A stretch of 64,000 bases of DNA from Streptomyces sp. MST-110588 (GCF_022695595.1 NZ_CP074380.1:3279501-3343500); one strand, 5' to 3'. Shown: positions 7,933-16,438, counted from the stretch's first letter. Notes: generated from the letters alone by a model not told the origin. Translations and numbers: made by a program.

Positions 7933-9662
7933 GCCGCCTCCTGTTCGGTGAGCTGGGACAGGACGATCTCCCGGTACGTCTCGTTGTCCGCCATCAGTTC
8001 GGTGTGGGTACCGGTGCCCACGACCCGGCCCTCGTCCAGGACGACGATCCGGTCGGCGCCCCGGATGGTGGAGACCCGCTGCGCGACGATCACGACGGTC
8101 GCCTCCCGGGTCTCCTGGGCCAGCGCGGCCCGCAGCGCCGCGTCGGTGGCGTAGTCCAGCGCGGAGAAGGAGTCGTCGAAGAGGTAGATCTCGGGCTTGC
8201 GCACCAGCGCGCGGGCGATGGCCAGCCGCTGCCGCTGACCGCCGGAGACATTGCCGCCGCCCTGGGCGATGGGCGCCGCCAGGCCGCCTTCCAGCTTCTC
8301 GACGAAGTCGCGTGCCTGGGCGGTCTCCAGGGCGTGCCACAGCTCCTCGTCGGTGGCGTCCGGATTGCCGTAGCGCAGATTGGACGCCACGGTCCCGGAG
8401 AAGAGGTACGGCTTTTGCGGTACGAGGCCGACGGCGGTGGACAGCGTCTGCGGGTCCAGCCCGCGTACGTCCTCGCCGTCCACCAGCACCGCGCCCTCCG
8501 TCGCGTCGAACAGACGCGGAACCAGCCCCAGAAGGGTGGACTTGCCGCTGCCGGTGGAGCCGATGACGGCGGTGGTCTCGCCGGGCCGGGCGATCAGGGA
8601 GACGTCCTTGAGGACCGGCTCCTCGGCGCCGGGGAAGCGGAAGCCCACGCCCCGCAGCTCCAGTTCGCCGTGCCGGCGCAGCGCGGTGACCGGCCGCTGT
8701 GGCGGGGTGACGCTGGTGTCCGTGGCCAGCACTTCCTGGATGCGCTCGGCGCACACCTCGGCGCGCGGCAGCATCATGACCATGAACGTCGCCATCATGA
8801 TCGACATGAAGATGTACATGAGGTAGCTGAGGAAGGCGGTCAGCGCGCCGATCTGCATGTCACCGCTGTCGATGCGGTGCCCGGCGAACCAGACCACGGC
8901 CACGCTGGAGAGGTTCACGATCAGCATGACCAGCGGGAACATCATCGACATCAGCCGCCCGGCCCGCACGGATATCTCGAACAGGTCGGTGTTGGCGGCG
9001 GCGAACCGCTCCTGCTCGTGCCGGTCACGGACGAAGGCGCGGATGACGCGGATACCGCTGATCTGCTCGCGCAGCACGCGGTTGACGGTGTCGATGCGCT
9101 GCTGCACACCGCGGAACAGCGGGCGCATCCTCCGTACGATCAGCGACACCAGGACCGCCAGGACCGGGACGACGACCAGGAGCAGGCCGGACAGCGGCAC
9201 GTCCTGGTTGAGCGCCATCACCACACCGCCGACACACATGATCGGCGCCGCGACCATCATCGTGAACGTCATCAGCACCAGCATCTGGACCTGCTGGACG
9301 TCGTTGGTGGTGCGGGTGATCAGGGAAGGTGCGCCGAAGGTCCCCACCTCGCGGGCGGAGAAGGACTGGACACGGTCGAACACGGCGGCCCGGACGTCCC
9401 GTCCCAGGGCCATCGCGGTCCGCGCGCCGTAGAAGACGGCGCCGATCGCGCAGAGGATCTGCAGCAGGGTGACGGCGACCATCAGGCCGCCCAGGGTCAG
9501 GATGTAGCCGGTGTCCCCCTTGACCACACCGTCGTCGATGATGTCGGCGTTGAGAGTGGGCAGGTAGAGGGTGGCCAGCGTCTGTATGAGCTGAAGCAGG
9601 ACGATCAAGGATATAGAGCGCCTATGGGGCCGCAGATGCGCCCGCGCGAGTCGGACCAACAC
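7929..9662 (-). CDS. ABC exporter half-transporter, first subunit (membrane + ATPase)
   Basis: 577 residues: exporter-type membrane domain (about residues 15-300) then ATPase. Walker A is GSTGSGKST and the signature is NVSGGQRQR. Walker B reads IYLFDDSFSALD, with Asp where the catalytic Glu should be, so this subunit should contribute a degenerate ATP site. That is typical of heterodimeric exporters, and the partner immediately downstream has the intact Glu. The GTG at 9662 is used because it begins the conserved LVRLARAHLRPHRRSI. It is transcribed away from the MoaD-like gene; 9663-9928 is their shared upstream region. Confidence 0.93.
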   Translation of the reverse strand: MLVRLARAHLRPHRRSISLIVLLQLIQTLATLYLPTLNADIIDDGVVKGDTGYILTLGGLMVAVTLLQILCAIGAVFYGARTAMALGRDVRAAVFDRVQSFSAREVGTFGAPSLITRTTNDVQQVQMLVLMTFTMMVAAPIMCVGGVVMALNQDVPLSGLLLVVVPVLAVLVSLIVRRMRPLFRGVQQRIDTVNRVLREQISGIRVIRAFVRDRHEQERFAAANTDLFEISVRAGRLMSMMFPLVMLIVNLSSVAVVWFAGHRIDSGDMQIGALTAFLSYLMYIFMSIMMATFMVMMLPRAEVCAERIQEVLATDTSVTPPQRPVTALRRHGELELRGVGFRFPGAEEPVLKDVSLIARPGETTAVIGSTGSGKSTLLGLVPRLFDATEGAVLVDGEDVRGLDPQTLSTAVGLVPQKPYLFSGTVASNLRYGNPDATDEELWHALETAQARDFVEKLEGGLAAPIAQGGGNVSGGQRQRLAIARALVRKPEIYLFDDSFSALDYATDAALRAALAQETREATVVIVAQRVSTIRGADRIVVLDEGRVVGTGTHTELMADNETYREIVLSQLTEQEAA

Positions 9663-9928
9663 ACATCGAGCCTATGCGAGTGCTTGTCCGCGGCAATCGA
9701 ATTAGTGCCCGGACGCGGGGCACCCGGAAAGGCTTTGCCGGAACTTGCCCGGGGCAGGGCGGTCGGGCCCGTACGCCATCATGGAGGCGGCAGCGACGGA
9801 GACACCGCACCACCAGCCGTCCCGGCCGCATGTCACCGATCACCCCACGATCCATCCCGACCACACCACGACCACCCCACGACGACGACCACGACGCACA
9901 CCACGTCGCTCACGATGAAGAGGCCGCC

Positions 9929-10192
9929 GTGACATCAACTGGCACCGTGCGCTACTGGGCCGCGGCCAAGGCCGCCGCCGGCACGGCCGAGGAGCCGTAC
10001 GCGGCGGCGACGCTCGCCGAAGCGCTGGACGCGGCGCGCGACCGGCACCGCGCCAACCCCGAGTTCGCGCGCGTCCTGACGCGCTGTTCGTTCCTGGTGG
10101 ACGGCGATCCGGTCGGCACCCGCGACCACGCGGCGGTGCCCCTGGCCGAGGGCGGCACCGTCGAGGTCCTGCCGCCGTTCGCGGGAGGGTGA
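9929..10192 (+). CDS. MoaD/ThiS-family ubiquitin-like sulfur carrier
   Basis: An 87-residue beta-grasp protein ending in the double glycine LPPFAGG, the residues that are adenylated and thiocarboxylated in this family. The GTG at 9929 follows GAAGAGG by five bases and starts the conserved core (GTVRYWAAAKAAAG). MoaD proteins donate sulfur during molybdopterin synthesis. No other moa gene is nearby, so it could serve another sulfur-transfer pathway. It ends 9 bp before the next gene, suggesting one transcript. Confidence 0.88.
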   Translation: MTSTGTVRYWAAAKAAAGTAEEPYAAATLAEALDAARDRHRANPEFARVLTRCSFLVDGDPVGTRDHAAVPLAEGGTVEVLPPFAGG

Positions 10193-10201
10193 GGGCGACA
10201 C

Positions 10202-11824
10202 ATGAGCGAGAATCAGCCGCAGAACCAGCCGCACCATCCGTACGGCCCCTACGAGCCGTACGAGTCCTACGACTCCTACGCGCCCCGTGAGCCGTACGCG
10301 CCTCACGAGCGGGCGCCGGAGCAGCCGTACGGACAGCAGCCGGGCCACGGACAGCAGCCGGGCCCCGGGCAGCAGCCCTACGGCTCGTACGGACAGCAGG
10401 GGCACCCGCAGCAGAATCCCACCGTCTGGCCCGCGGCGGCGGGGCAGCACAGCCGGCCGGAGCCGTCCGACCGGTCCTCCTACGGGCACGACGCGTACGG
10501 CCACGACACCGGCGGCCACTCCTCCCAGGGGCGCGACGCCTACGCGCAGGGCGGCGCCGGACAGGCCGGGCAGGACGACCCGCAGACGCAGATCTGGAGC
10601 GCCCCGACGTGGGAGACCGGCTACCAGATGCCGGTGGTCCCGGGCCCGGCCGAGGAGACCGCGTACCTGCCGCGGCAGGACGGGACGCACGGGGGGCACG
10701 GCGGTCGTGGGAGCCTCGGCGCGCACGGAGCGGCGCACGGCACACCCGGAGCACAGGGTTCGCAGGCGGGCCAGGGCTCGTACGGCGGGCAGAGTGCGCA
10801 GGCAGGCCAGGGCTCGTACGGCGGGCAGGGGTCGCAAGCAGGCCAGGGCTCGTACGGCGGGCAGGGGTCGCAAGCAGGCCAGGGTTCGTACGGAGGGCAG
10901 GGGTCGTTCGGGTCGTCCGGCGCCCGCCACGGGTCGTCCGGGCCGCAGTCGACCGGCTCCCCCCGTACGCCCCACAGCATGCCGCCCGAGCAGCCCTACG
11001 CCCGGCGCACCCCCGGCAGCGGCGGCCCCTCCGTGCCCGCCCCGGCACCCGCCCCCGACCTGGCGGGGCTGGCGCCCAACCAGCGGGCCCGCGCCGAGGG
11101 CCGCTCGCCCGTCATCCCGCCCGGCCTGAAGCCCGCCGCGCTCACCGCCGCCCTGGCCCTGCTGCTGGCGGTGACCGCGCCGCTGCCCCGCCCGGTGCTC
11201 TGCGTACCGGTCGTGCTGCTCCAGGCCGTCACGGCCGCGGGGTGGTTCCGGCTCAACGGCATGTGGCCCGCCCGCCAGGGCATCGCGCTGGCCTTCCTCG
11301 CGGGCCTGGCCACCGACGCCGGGCTGCTGGCCGCCGACCGCGACCAGGCGCCGGTGGTGGCCCTGGGCACGCTCGGCGTCTGGTGCCTGTTCGTCCTGGT
11401 CCTCCAGCTCCGCAACCGCAGCAGCGCGGACGAGCGGATGTACGCGCTGACCGCCGGGCTCACCTCCACCGCGCTGGTGGTCCTGGCCTCGGGCCAGTTG
11501 TCCGCCACCTCGGACGCGGTGGTGGTCGGCGCCGCCGCGGTCGCGGTCACCACGCTCGCCCGCGCGCTGCCGCTGCCCTCCGTCGTCTCCGTCCTCGTGG
11601 CGCTGCTGGGCGGCGCGGGGGCGGGCATCGCGGCCGGCCAGATGACCGGAATGGGCGCCTCGGGCGCGCTGCTGGGCCTGGCGGCCGGCGGCTGTGCGCT
11701 GATCGGTCTGCGGGTGGCCAGTTACGACTACCCCTCCCGCTTCGTCCACATGACGGCCGGCGTCGCCCTCCCCCTCACCCTCGCCGCGCCCGCCGTGTAC
11801 GTCCTGGGCCGCGCCCTGGCCTGA
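10202..11824 (+). CDS. Large membrane protein with a repeat-rich disordered N-terminus
   Basis: 540 residues. The first 300 or so are Gly/Gln/Ser/Tyr/Pro-rich and unstructured, including four copies of a 12-residue repeat (GSQAGQGSYGGQ-like). The last 230 residues contain about seven hydrophobic helices (from LKPAALTAALALLLAVTA to PAVYVLGRALA). The start follows GAGGGTGAGG by a few bases. I recognise no functional family; similar proteins occur at this position in other streptomycetes. The N-terminus is probably cytoplasmic and may bind proteins or phase-separate (speculation). Confidence 0.85.
   Translation: MSENQPQNQPHHPYGPYEPYESYDSYAPREPYAPHERAPEQPYGQQPGHGQQPGPGQQPYGSYGQQGHPQQNPTVWPAAAGQHSRPEPSDRSSYGHDAYGHDTGGHSSQGRDAYAQGGAGQAGQDDPQTQIWSAPTWETGYQMPVVPGPAEETAYLPRQDGTHGGHGGRGSLGAHGAAHGTPGAQGSQAGQGSYGGQSAQAGQGSYGGQGSQAGQGSYGGQGSQAGQGSYGGQGSFGSSGARHGSSGPQSTGSPRTPHSMPPEQPYARRTPGSGGPSVPAPAPAPDLAGLAPNQRARAEGRSPVIPPGLKPAALTAALALLLAVTAPLPRPVLCVPVVLLQAVTAAGWFRLNGMWPARQGIALAFLAGLATDAGLLAADRDQAPVVALGTLGVWCLFVLVLQLRNRSSADERMYALTAGLTSTALVVLASGQLSATSDAVVVGAAAVAVTTLARALPLPSVVSVLVALLGGAGAGIAAGQMTGMGASGALLGLAAGGCALIGLRVASYDYPSRFVHMTAGVALPLTLAAPAVYVLGRALA
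10756..10899. repeat. Four tandem 36-bp coding repeats
   Basis: Copies start near 10756, 10792, 10828 and 10864. Copies 3 and 4 are nearly identical (GGGGTCGCAAGCAGGCC...), while copies 1 and 2 differ at a few positions. Each encodes 12 residues, so copy number can change without breaking the frame. Confidence 0.85.
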
Positions 11825-11998
11825 GCTGGCCCGCCCCGGCGTCCGCCCCCGTTCCACCCCCGCCCCGACGGTTCGAGCCGCCGGGGCGGGGCATATGCGC
11901 CGGAACCTATTAGGCTCACAACCAATCAGGCAGGCCGGGGGTCTGTCCGGAGAGAAGCCGGTCGGGAAACCGGCCCGTCGCCTGGGGGTAGGGGTTCG

Positions 11999-12709
11999 AT
12001 GCGCGCACTACGAGTGCTGCTGGTCATAGCGGTCATACTCGGCGGCCTGTTCGTGGCCGCCGACCGTATCGCGGTGAACATCGCCGAGGACAAGGCCGCG
12101 GACAAGATCCGCGTCAGCCAGGGGCTCAGCGGGTCCCCGGACGTGTCGATCAAGGGCTTCCCGTTCCTGACGCAGGTCGCGAGCCGGTCGCTGGACGAGG
12201 TGGACGCCGACCTCGGCGGCATCGAGGCCAGCGCGGACGGCCAGCGGCTGAGGCTGACGGAGCTGACGGCGCAGTTCCGCGACGTGAAGCTGACCAGCGA
12301 CTACTCCTCCATCGAGAGCGCCGCCAGCGCGACCGGCACCGCCCGGATCTCCTACGCGGACCTGACGAAGGCCGCGGGCGGCGGCGTACGGGTCGGCTAC
12401 GCGGGCAAGAAGAACGGCACCGGCCAGGTCAAGATCTCCCCGAACATCGGCGGCCTGCCGCTGCTGGACTCCCTGGAGGTCACCGGCTCGGTCAGCATCG
12501 TGGGCGGTGACACCGTACGGCTGCGCGCGGACAGGCTCCCGGCGCTGTGCCAGAGCATCCCGAGCTGTGAGGAACGGGTCCGCAAGCGCACCGACCACGA
12601 CTGGAAGCTGAGCAGGCTGCCCGGCAACCTCAAGCTCTCGAAGATCGAGTCGACCCCGGACGGCGTCTCGATCTCCGCCACCGGCACCGACGTCAAGGTC
12701 ACCGGCTGA
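11999..12709 (+). CDS. DUF2993 protein, LmeA-like lipid-binding envelope protein
   Basis: 236 residues with an N-terminal signal or anchor (ALRVLLVIAVILGGLFVAA, residues 3-21). A DUF2993 domain follows, with the family-typical opening VSIKGFPFLTQVASRSLDEV and repeated beta-strand pattern. The mycobacterial member LmeA is a phosphoinositide-binding protein needed for lipoglycan assembly; a comparable envelope lipid role is plausible here. Two Cys residues (CQSIPSCEERV) probably form an exported disulfide. The ATG is preceded by GGGGGTAGGGG. It stands alone, with a 330-bp gap downstream. Confidence 0.88.
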   Translation: MRALRVLLVIAVILGGLFVAADRIAVNIAEDKAADKIRVSQGLSGSPDVSIKGFPFLTQVASRSLDEVDADLGGIEASADGQRLRLTELTAQFRDVKLTSDYSSIESAASATGTARISYADLTKAAGGGVRVGYAGKKNGTGQVKISPNIGGLPLLDSLEVTGSVSIVGGDTVRLRADRLPALCQSIPSCEERVRKRTDHDWKLSRLPGNLKLSKIESTPDGVSISATGTDVKVTG

Positions 12710-12723
12710 CGCGTGATGCGGCC

Positions 12724-12752
12724 GGCCCGGTCCGTCCCGTACAGGCCGGGCC
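12724..12752. terminator. Weak hairpin after the DUF2993 gene
   Basis: GGCCCGG (12724-12730) pairs with CCGGGCC (12746-12752), 15-base loop. The rest of 12753-13005 is C-rich sequence in which I see no gene or clear motif. Confidence 0.4.
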
Positions 12753-13005
12753 CGTACGCCTCGCTCCCCGTACGTCTTGCTCCCCTTACGCCTCAAGCCC
12801 GTGTGCGGGCTCCTCCTCCCTCCCTTCCTTGCCTCCCTCCCCTTGCGCTCCGCCGCCCGTCCATCCGCTGAGACGGCACCGTCCGCCCTCCAGACCCCGG
12901 CGTGACGTCCGCATACGCACCGGCCCCGGCCGCCTCCGCGCACCTCCGCCCATCCGGCACTCATCCCACATATCGGTCGCTTACGTCTCATCATCCGACA
13001 CACCG

Positions 13006-13035
13006 GTGACACACCCCGCCGCCCCTCCCTACGAT
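13006..13035 (+). promoter_or_regulatory. Promoter giving a leaderless transcript for the sulfur leader peptide
   Basis: GTGACA (13006-13011) and TACGAT (13030-13035) are separated by 18 bp. The ATG of the leader peptide begins seven bases after the -10, so transcription should start at or next to the A of the ATG. No ribosome-binding site is visible. Confidence 0.6.
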
Positions 13036-13042
13036 CGGTGCC

Positions 13043-13123
13043 ATGAAGCGACAGGCGGATCTCACCAAGCGGCGGGCAGTCGACCTCTGCCGGGTCGCCG
13101 CCATGCTCTGTCGTACCGCCTGA
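13043..13123 (+). CDS. 26-residue putative leader peptide of the sulfurtransferase operon
   Basis: The frame reads MKRQADLTKRRAVDLC followed by RVAAMLCRTA and a stop. It has two Cys codons, in DLCR and MLCR. Short peptides with the same RRAVDLCR...LCR pattern are annotated as putative leader peptides before sulfur metabolism genes in actinomycetes. The inferred role is to sense cysteinyl-tRNA supply: stalling at the Cys codons would alter folding of the downstream hairpin. It is probably translated from a leaderless mRNA. Confidence 0.8.
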   Translation: MKRQADLTKRRAVDLCRVAAMLCRTA

Positions 13124-13129
13124 CGGGCT

Positions 13130-13162
13130 CCTCAACGCCCGCCTCCGCTCGGCCCGTTGAGG
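13130..13162 (+). terminator. Attenuator-like hairpin directly after the leader peptide
   Basis: CCTCAACG (13130-13137) pairs perfectly with CGTTGAGG (13155-13162) around a 17-base loop, beginning seven bases after the leader stop codon. It is well placed to be melted or formed depending on ribosome position in the leader. The 13163-13433 stretch that follows holds no other feature I can support. Confidence 0.55.
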
Positions 13163-13433
13163 CGTGAGGCCCACCCGGCCCGGCTTCGCAGAGCCCGCAG
13201 ACCGCCACAGCTCCACGTGCCACCCCGTACGTCCGTACATCCCGTACCGCCGTACGTCCCGTACATCCGCACATCGCATCCGCACACCCGCACAGCCCCG
13301 CGCCACCCACCGCGGGCCCGCAGCCTCCCCGCGCACCGCCCGGAGACGGCCCGCACCCCGGCGTACACGTGCAGCACCCTCCCCCACGGCCCCGGACGGG
13401 CATGGGGGCCCCATCGCCCCGGAGGAGACGAAC

Positions 13434-14273
13434 ATGAGCCGCAGTGACGTCCTGGTGGACGCCGACTGGGTCGAGGCCCACATCGACGACCCCAAGGTGG
13501 TCATCGTCGAGGTCGACGAGGACACCTCGGCCTACGACAAGAACCACATCAAGAACGCCGTCCGCATCGACTGGAAGCAGGACCTCCAGGACCCGGTGCG
13601 CCGCGACTTCGTCGACCAGGCCGGCTTCGAGAAGCTGCTCTCCGAGAAGGGCATCGCCAACGACGACACGGTCGTCCTCTACGGCGGCAACAACAACTGG
13701 TTCGCGTCCTACGCGTACTGGTACTTCAAGCTCTACGGCCACCAGAGCGTCAAGCTGCTGGACGGCGGGCGCAAGAAGTGGGAGCTGGACTCGCGCGACC
13801 TGGTCGACGCCGTCCCCACCCGCCCCCGTACCGACTACAAGGCCAAGCCGCAGGACACCTCCATCCGCGCCTTCCGCGACGACGTCATCGCCGCGATCGG
13901 CAACCTGAACCTGGTGGACGTCCGCTCCCCCGACGAGTTCAGCGGCAAGCTGCTCGCCCCGGCGCACCTCCCGCAGGAGCAGTCGCAGCGCCCCGGCCAC
14001 GTGCCCAGCGCCCGCAACATCCCCTGGTCCAAGAACGCCAACGACGACGGCACCTTCAAGTCGGACCAGGACCTCAAGGCCCTCTACGAGACGGAGTCCG
14101 TGGACCTGTCCAAGGACACCATCGCCTACTGCCGCATCGGCGAGCGCTCGGCGCTGACCTGGTTCGTGCTGCACGAGCTGCTCGGCCAGCCGAACGTGAA
14201 GAACTACGACGGCTCCTGGACCGAGTACGGCTCGCTCGTCGGCGTCCCGATCGAGCTCGGCGCCGCGAAGTAG
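13434..14273 (+). CDS. cysA: Thiosulfate sulfurtransferase (rhodanese), CysA type
   Basis: 279 residues with two rhodanese domains. The N-terminal domain is inactive; the C-terminal one carries the active-site Cys in AYCRIGERS (about residue 231), and CRIGERS is typical of actinobacterial CysA. The enzyme moves sulfane sulfur from thiosulfate to cyanide or a cellular thiol acceptor. The ATG at 13434 follows GGAGGAG by six bases. It is preceded by a Cys-containing leader peptide with a hairpin and followed 56 bp later by the DUF1416 gene; the pair is conserved in streptomycetes. Confidence 0.93.
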   Translation: MSRSDVLVDADWVEAHIDDPKVVIVEVDEDTSAYDKNHIKNAVRIDWKQDLQDPVRRDFVDQAGFEKLLSEKGIANDDTVVLYGGNNNWFASYAYWYFKLYGHQSVKLLDGGRKKWELDSRDLVDAVPTRPRTDYKAKPQDTSIRAFRDDVIAAIGNLNLVDVRSPDEFSGKLLAPAHLPQEQSQRPGHVPSARNIPWSKNANDDGTFKSDQDLKALYETESVDLSKDTIAYCRIGERSALTWFVLHELLGQPNVKNYDGSWTEYGSLVGVPIELGAAK

Positions 14274-14329
14274 TCCCGGCCCGGCTCATCCCAGCCCCAC
14301 CAGCCCCTACCACTTGAGGAAGTACCCAC

Positions 14330-14617
14330 ATGTGTGGAGCACAGGCCGGCGGTCCGGACGCTTCGACCGCCAAGCCCGGTGAGACGACCATCCAGGGCAG
14401 CGTGACCCGCGACGGCCAGCCCGTCGCCGGCTACGTACGCCTCCTGGACAGCACCGGCGAATTCACCGCGGAGGTCCCCACCTCGGCGACCGGACAGTTC
14501 CGCTTCTACGCGGCCGAGGGCACCTGGACGCTGCGCGCGCTGGTCCCCGGCGCCTCGGCGGACCGTACCGTCGTCGCCCAGCGCGGCGGCCTGGCGGAGG
14601 TCGCCATCACCGTCTGA
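14330..14617 (+). CDS. DUF1416 protein, partner of the sulfurtransferase
   Basis: 95 residues opening with MCGAQAGGPD and then a beta-sandwich-like core (GSVTRDGQPVAGYVRLLD, GTWTLRALVPG). This is the DUF1416 family, nearly always next to cysA in actinobacteria (SseC in mycobacteria). The invariant MCG start suggests the Cys accepts or relays sulfur; this is inference. A strong hairpin 11 bp after its stop ends the operon. Confidence 0.9.
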   Translation: MCGAQAGGPDASTAKPGETTIQGSVTRDGQPVAGYVRLLDSTGEFTAEVPTSATGQFRFYAAEGTWTLRALVPGASADRTVVAQRGGLAEVAITV

Positions 14618-14628
14618 CGCCCTGCGCC

Positions 14629-14673
14629 GCCGTGCCGCGGCCGCGCCGCACGCCGGCGCCGCCGCGGCACGGC
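14629..14673 (+). terminator. Terminator of the sulfurtransferase operon
   Basis: GCCGTGCCGCGGC (14629-14641) pairs perfectly with GCCGCGGCACGGC (14661-14673), with a 19-base loop. It starts 11 bases after the DUF1416 stop codon. Confidence 0.75.
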
Positions 14674-14778
14674 GCCCTCACCGGCCGGCGGGCCGCACCC
14701 CAGGGGTTTGGACACCTTCGGACGGGGGTGCGGCCCGCCGCGCTTCTCACCCACCGCGGGCGGATTTACGGTGGAACC

Positions 14779-15054
14779 ATGCACGCGCACCAGCGCCCGT
14801 CCGCACAGCGCCGGCACCGCCGGTACTTCGTGATGATGGGCGTCTGCATCACCCTGTTCGTCCTGGCGTGGGGCGTCGTACGGCTCTGGTCGGTGCCGGT
14901 GGCGGTGGGGATGTGCGTGGTCGCCATGGTCATCCCGCCCTGCGCGGCGATCGTCGGCAACCGCAGGGAGCCGGACGAACGCTGGTGGGACGAGTCCGGC
15001 GACCCCGAGTCGGACCGCTGGTGGCGCGAGATCGACGACCACCGCCCGCGCTGA
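14779..15054 (+). CDS. DUF3099 small membrane protein
   Basis: 91 residues: basic N-terminus (RRHRRYFVMMG), two membrane helices (about residues 19-32 and 36-55) and an acidic, Trp-rich cytoplasmic tail (RWWDESGDPESDRWWREID). This matches the DUF3099 pattern. Function unknown. The start ATG at 14779 lies at the end of GGTGGAACC. It converges with the DsrE gene. Confidence 0.83.
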   Translation: MHAHQRPSAQRRHRRYFVMMGVCITLFVLAWGVVRLWSVPVAVGMCVVAMVIPPCAAIVGNRREPDERWWDESGDPESDRWWREIDDHRPR

Positions 15055-15118
15055 CGCGCACCTGCCTGCGGACACCCGCACCTACGCCTGTACGTATGGG
15101 CGTAGGTACACGTGTTCC

Positions 15119-15484
15119 TCAGTAGACCAGCGCCTGCACCTCGTCCGCCATGGCCTCACTGACGAACACCTGCGCGCCGGCGATCCGCGCGCCCTCGATC
15201 AGGTCCTTCTCCTCGATGTCCCGGCGCGCCGCGCACTGCGTGCACACCGTGATCGTCCCGCCGCCGGCCGTGATCCCCTCGATCAGGTCGGGCAGCGGCG
15301 CCGCGTGCGGCAGTGTGAACTCCGCCGCCCGGCCCGGCAGCGCGAACCACGTCGACTCCCCGGTCAGCCAGAGCGAGACCTCCACGCCGCTGGCGACGGC
15401 CACCGCCGCCACCGTGAACGCCTGCGAGCACCGTTCGGGCGCGTCCGCGCCCGCCGTCACCTTGATCACGAGCTTCTTCGCCAT
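15119..15484 (-). CDS. DsrE-family protein
   Basis: 121 residues (MAKKLVIKVTAGADAPERC), an alpha/beta fold of the DsrE/DsrF type. Cys residues lie in VCTQCAARRDI, where family members carry sulfur. Family proteins take part in sulfur relay, but many actinobacterial members are uncharacterised. The location near cysA/DUF1416 fits a sulfur-related role (inference). It is divergent from the 33-residue membrane protein gene. Confidence 0.88.
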   Translation of the reverse strand: MAKKLVIKVTAGADAPERCSQAFTVAAVAVASGVEVSLWLTGESTWFALPGRAAEFTLPHAAPLPDLIEGITAGGGTITVCTQCAARRDIEEKDLIEGARIAGAQVFVSEAMADEVQALVY

Positions 15485-15588
15485 GCCCGCACTCTAGGCC
15501 GACCGGGCCCAGATCCTGCCCGGCGGGCCAAAACGGCGCCGGAAGCGTACGCGGCGGACCTCACAGCGCCGCCCGTACCGCCGACGAC

Positions 15589-15594
15589 TAGACT
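15589..15594 (+). promoter_or_regulatory. Candidate -10 element for the small membrane protein gene
   Basis: TAGACT at 15589-15594 lies in the intergenic region upstream of the 15639 gene, about 45 bases before its GTG. No clear -35 element is visible. Confidence 0.4.
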
Positions 15595-15638
15595 CGCTCC
15601 CGGTCCGTAACACCTCACTCCGTCCGAGGAGCGCGCTC

Positions 15639-15740
15639 GTGCTTGAGGCAGTCTTCACCACCCTGCTTGTCCTGGTCGCCGTGGGCGTCGTCGCCTTCGC
15701 CGGTCTGACCTGGAAGAAGCTGTACCAGGGCCAGCGCTAG
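15639..15740 (+). CDS. 33-residue single-span membrane protein
   Basis: The frame from the GTG at 15639 reads MLEAVFTTLLVLVAVGVV, then AFAGLTWKKLYQGQR and a stop. Residues 5-24 form one membrane helix, followed by a short basic tail. GAGGAG precedes the GTG by eight bases and a TAGACT -10 lies upstream. The clean start signals and membrane-like sequence argue that it is translated. Similar tiny membrane proteins sit before the nitrobindin-like gene in other streptomycetes, from memory. Function unknown. Confidence 0.72.
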   Translation: MLEAVFTTLLVLVAVGVVAFAGLTWKKLYQGQR

Positions 15741-15775
15741 TCCTCACTCTCCGCCACCAACAGATCGCCTGAGCC

Positions 15776-16339
15776 ATGATCGAGATCCCGTCCGACCTGA
15801 ACCCGTCCCTCGTGCCCCTGGCCTTCCTCCTCGGCAACTGGGAGGGCGCGGGTGTCTACGACTTCCCCGGCACCGAGAAGTGCAACTTCGGCCAGGAGGT
15901 CACCTTCACCCACGACGGCCGTGACTTCCTCGAATACACCTCCCGCAGTTGGGTCCTGGACGCCGAGGGCAAGAAGGTCCGCCCGCTGGAGACCGAGTCC
16001 GGCTACTGGCGTATCGACAAGGACCGCAAGGTCGAGGTCGTGATGATCCGCGACCAGGGCGTCGTGGAGATCTGGTACGGCGAGCTGGCCGACCAGAAGC
16101 CGCAGATCGACCTGGCCACCGACGCCGTCGCGCGCACCGCCGCCGCCGGCCCGTACAGCGGCGGCAAGCGGCTGTACGGCTACGTCAACAGCGACCTGAT
16201 GTGGGTCGGCGAGAAGGCGACCCCCGAGGTGCCGCTGCGCCCGTACATGTCCGCGCACCTGAAGAAGGTCGTCGACCCCCGCGAGTGGGCCAAGGACCTC
16301 AAGGACCTCCCGGACGACGGCATCGCCTTCTTCAGGTGA
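15776..16339 (+). CDS. Nitrobindin-like heme-binding beta-barrel protein (FABP-like, DUF1794)
   Basis: 187 residues with the family signature LLGNWEGAGVYDFPG (residues 18-32), beta-strand pattern, and a C-terminal His (SAHLKKVVDP) at the position that binds heme iron in nitrobindins. The mycobacterial homologue binds ferric heme and scavenges nitric oxide or peroxynitrite; a similar protective role is likely. The ATG is 36 bp after the small membrane protein gene, so they may be co-transcribed. Confidence 0.9.
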   Translation: MIEIPSDLNPSLVPLAFLLGNWEGAGVYDFPGTEKCNFGQEVTFTHDGRDFLEYTSRSWVLDAEGKKVRPLETESGYWRIDKDRKVEVVMIRDQGVVEIWYGELADQKPQIDLATDAVARTAAAGPYSGGKRLYGYVNSDLMWVGEKATPEVPLRPYMSAHLKKVVDPREWAKDLKDLPDDGIAFFR

Positions 16340-16355
16340 GCTTCTCCGGGCCCCG

Positions 16356-16408
16356 TCAGGCCCCGTGCGCATGAGCCGGTGGGTCCGGCCGGCGGATGCG
16401 GGGCCTGA
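16356..16408 (+). terminator. Probable terminator after the nitrobindin-like gene
   Basis: TCAGGCCCCG (16356-16365) pairs with CGGGGCCTGA (16399-16408). It begins 17 bases after the stop codon and separates it from nur. Confidence 0.55.
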
Positions 16409-16438
16409 TGGGCCGTACGCACCGGGCGCTCGTACTCC

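Noticed and set aside
5929..8154. 741-codon open frame on the plus strand
   Set aside because: It is the antisense of an ABC gene with clear Walker motifs; the composition is His/Gln/Arg/Asp-rich, as expected for antisense of high-GC coding DNA.
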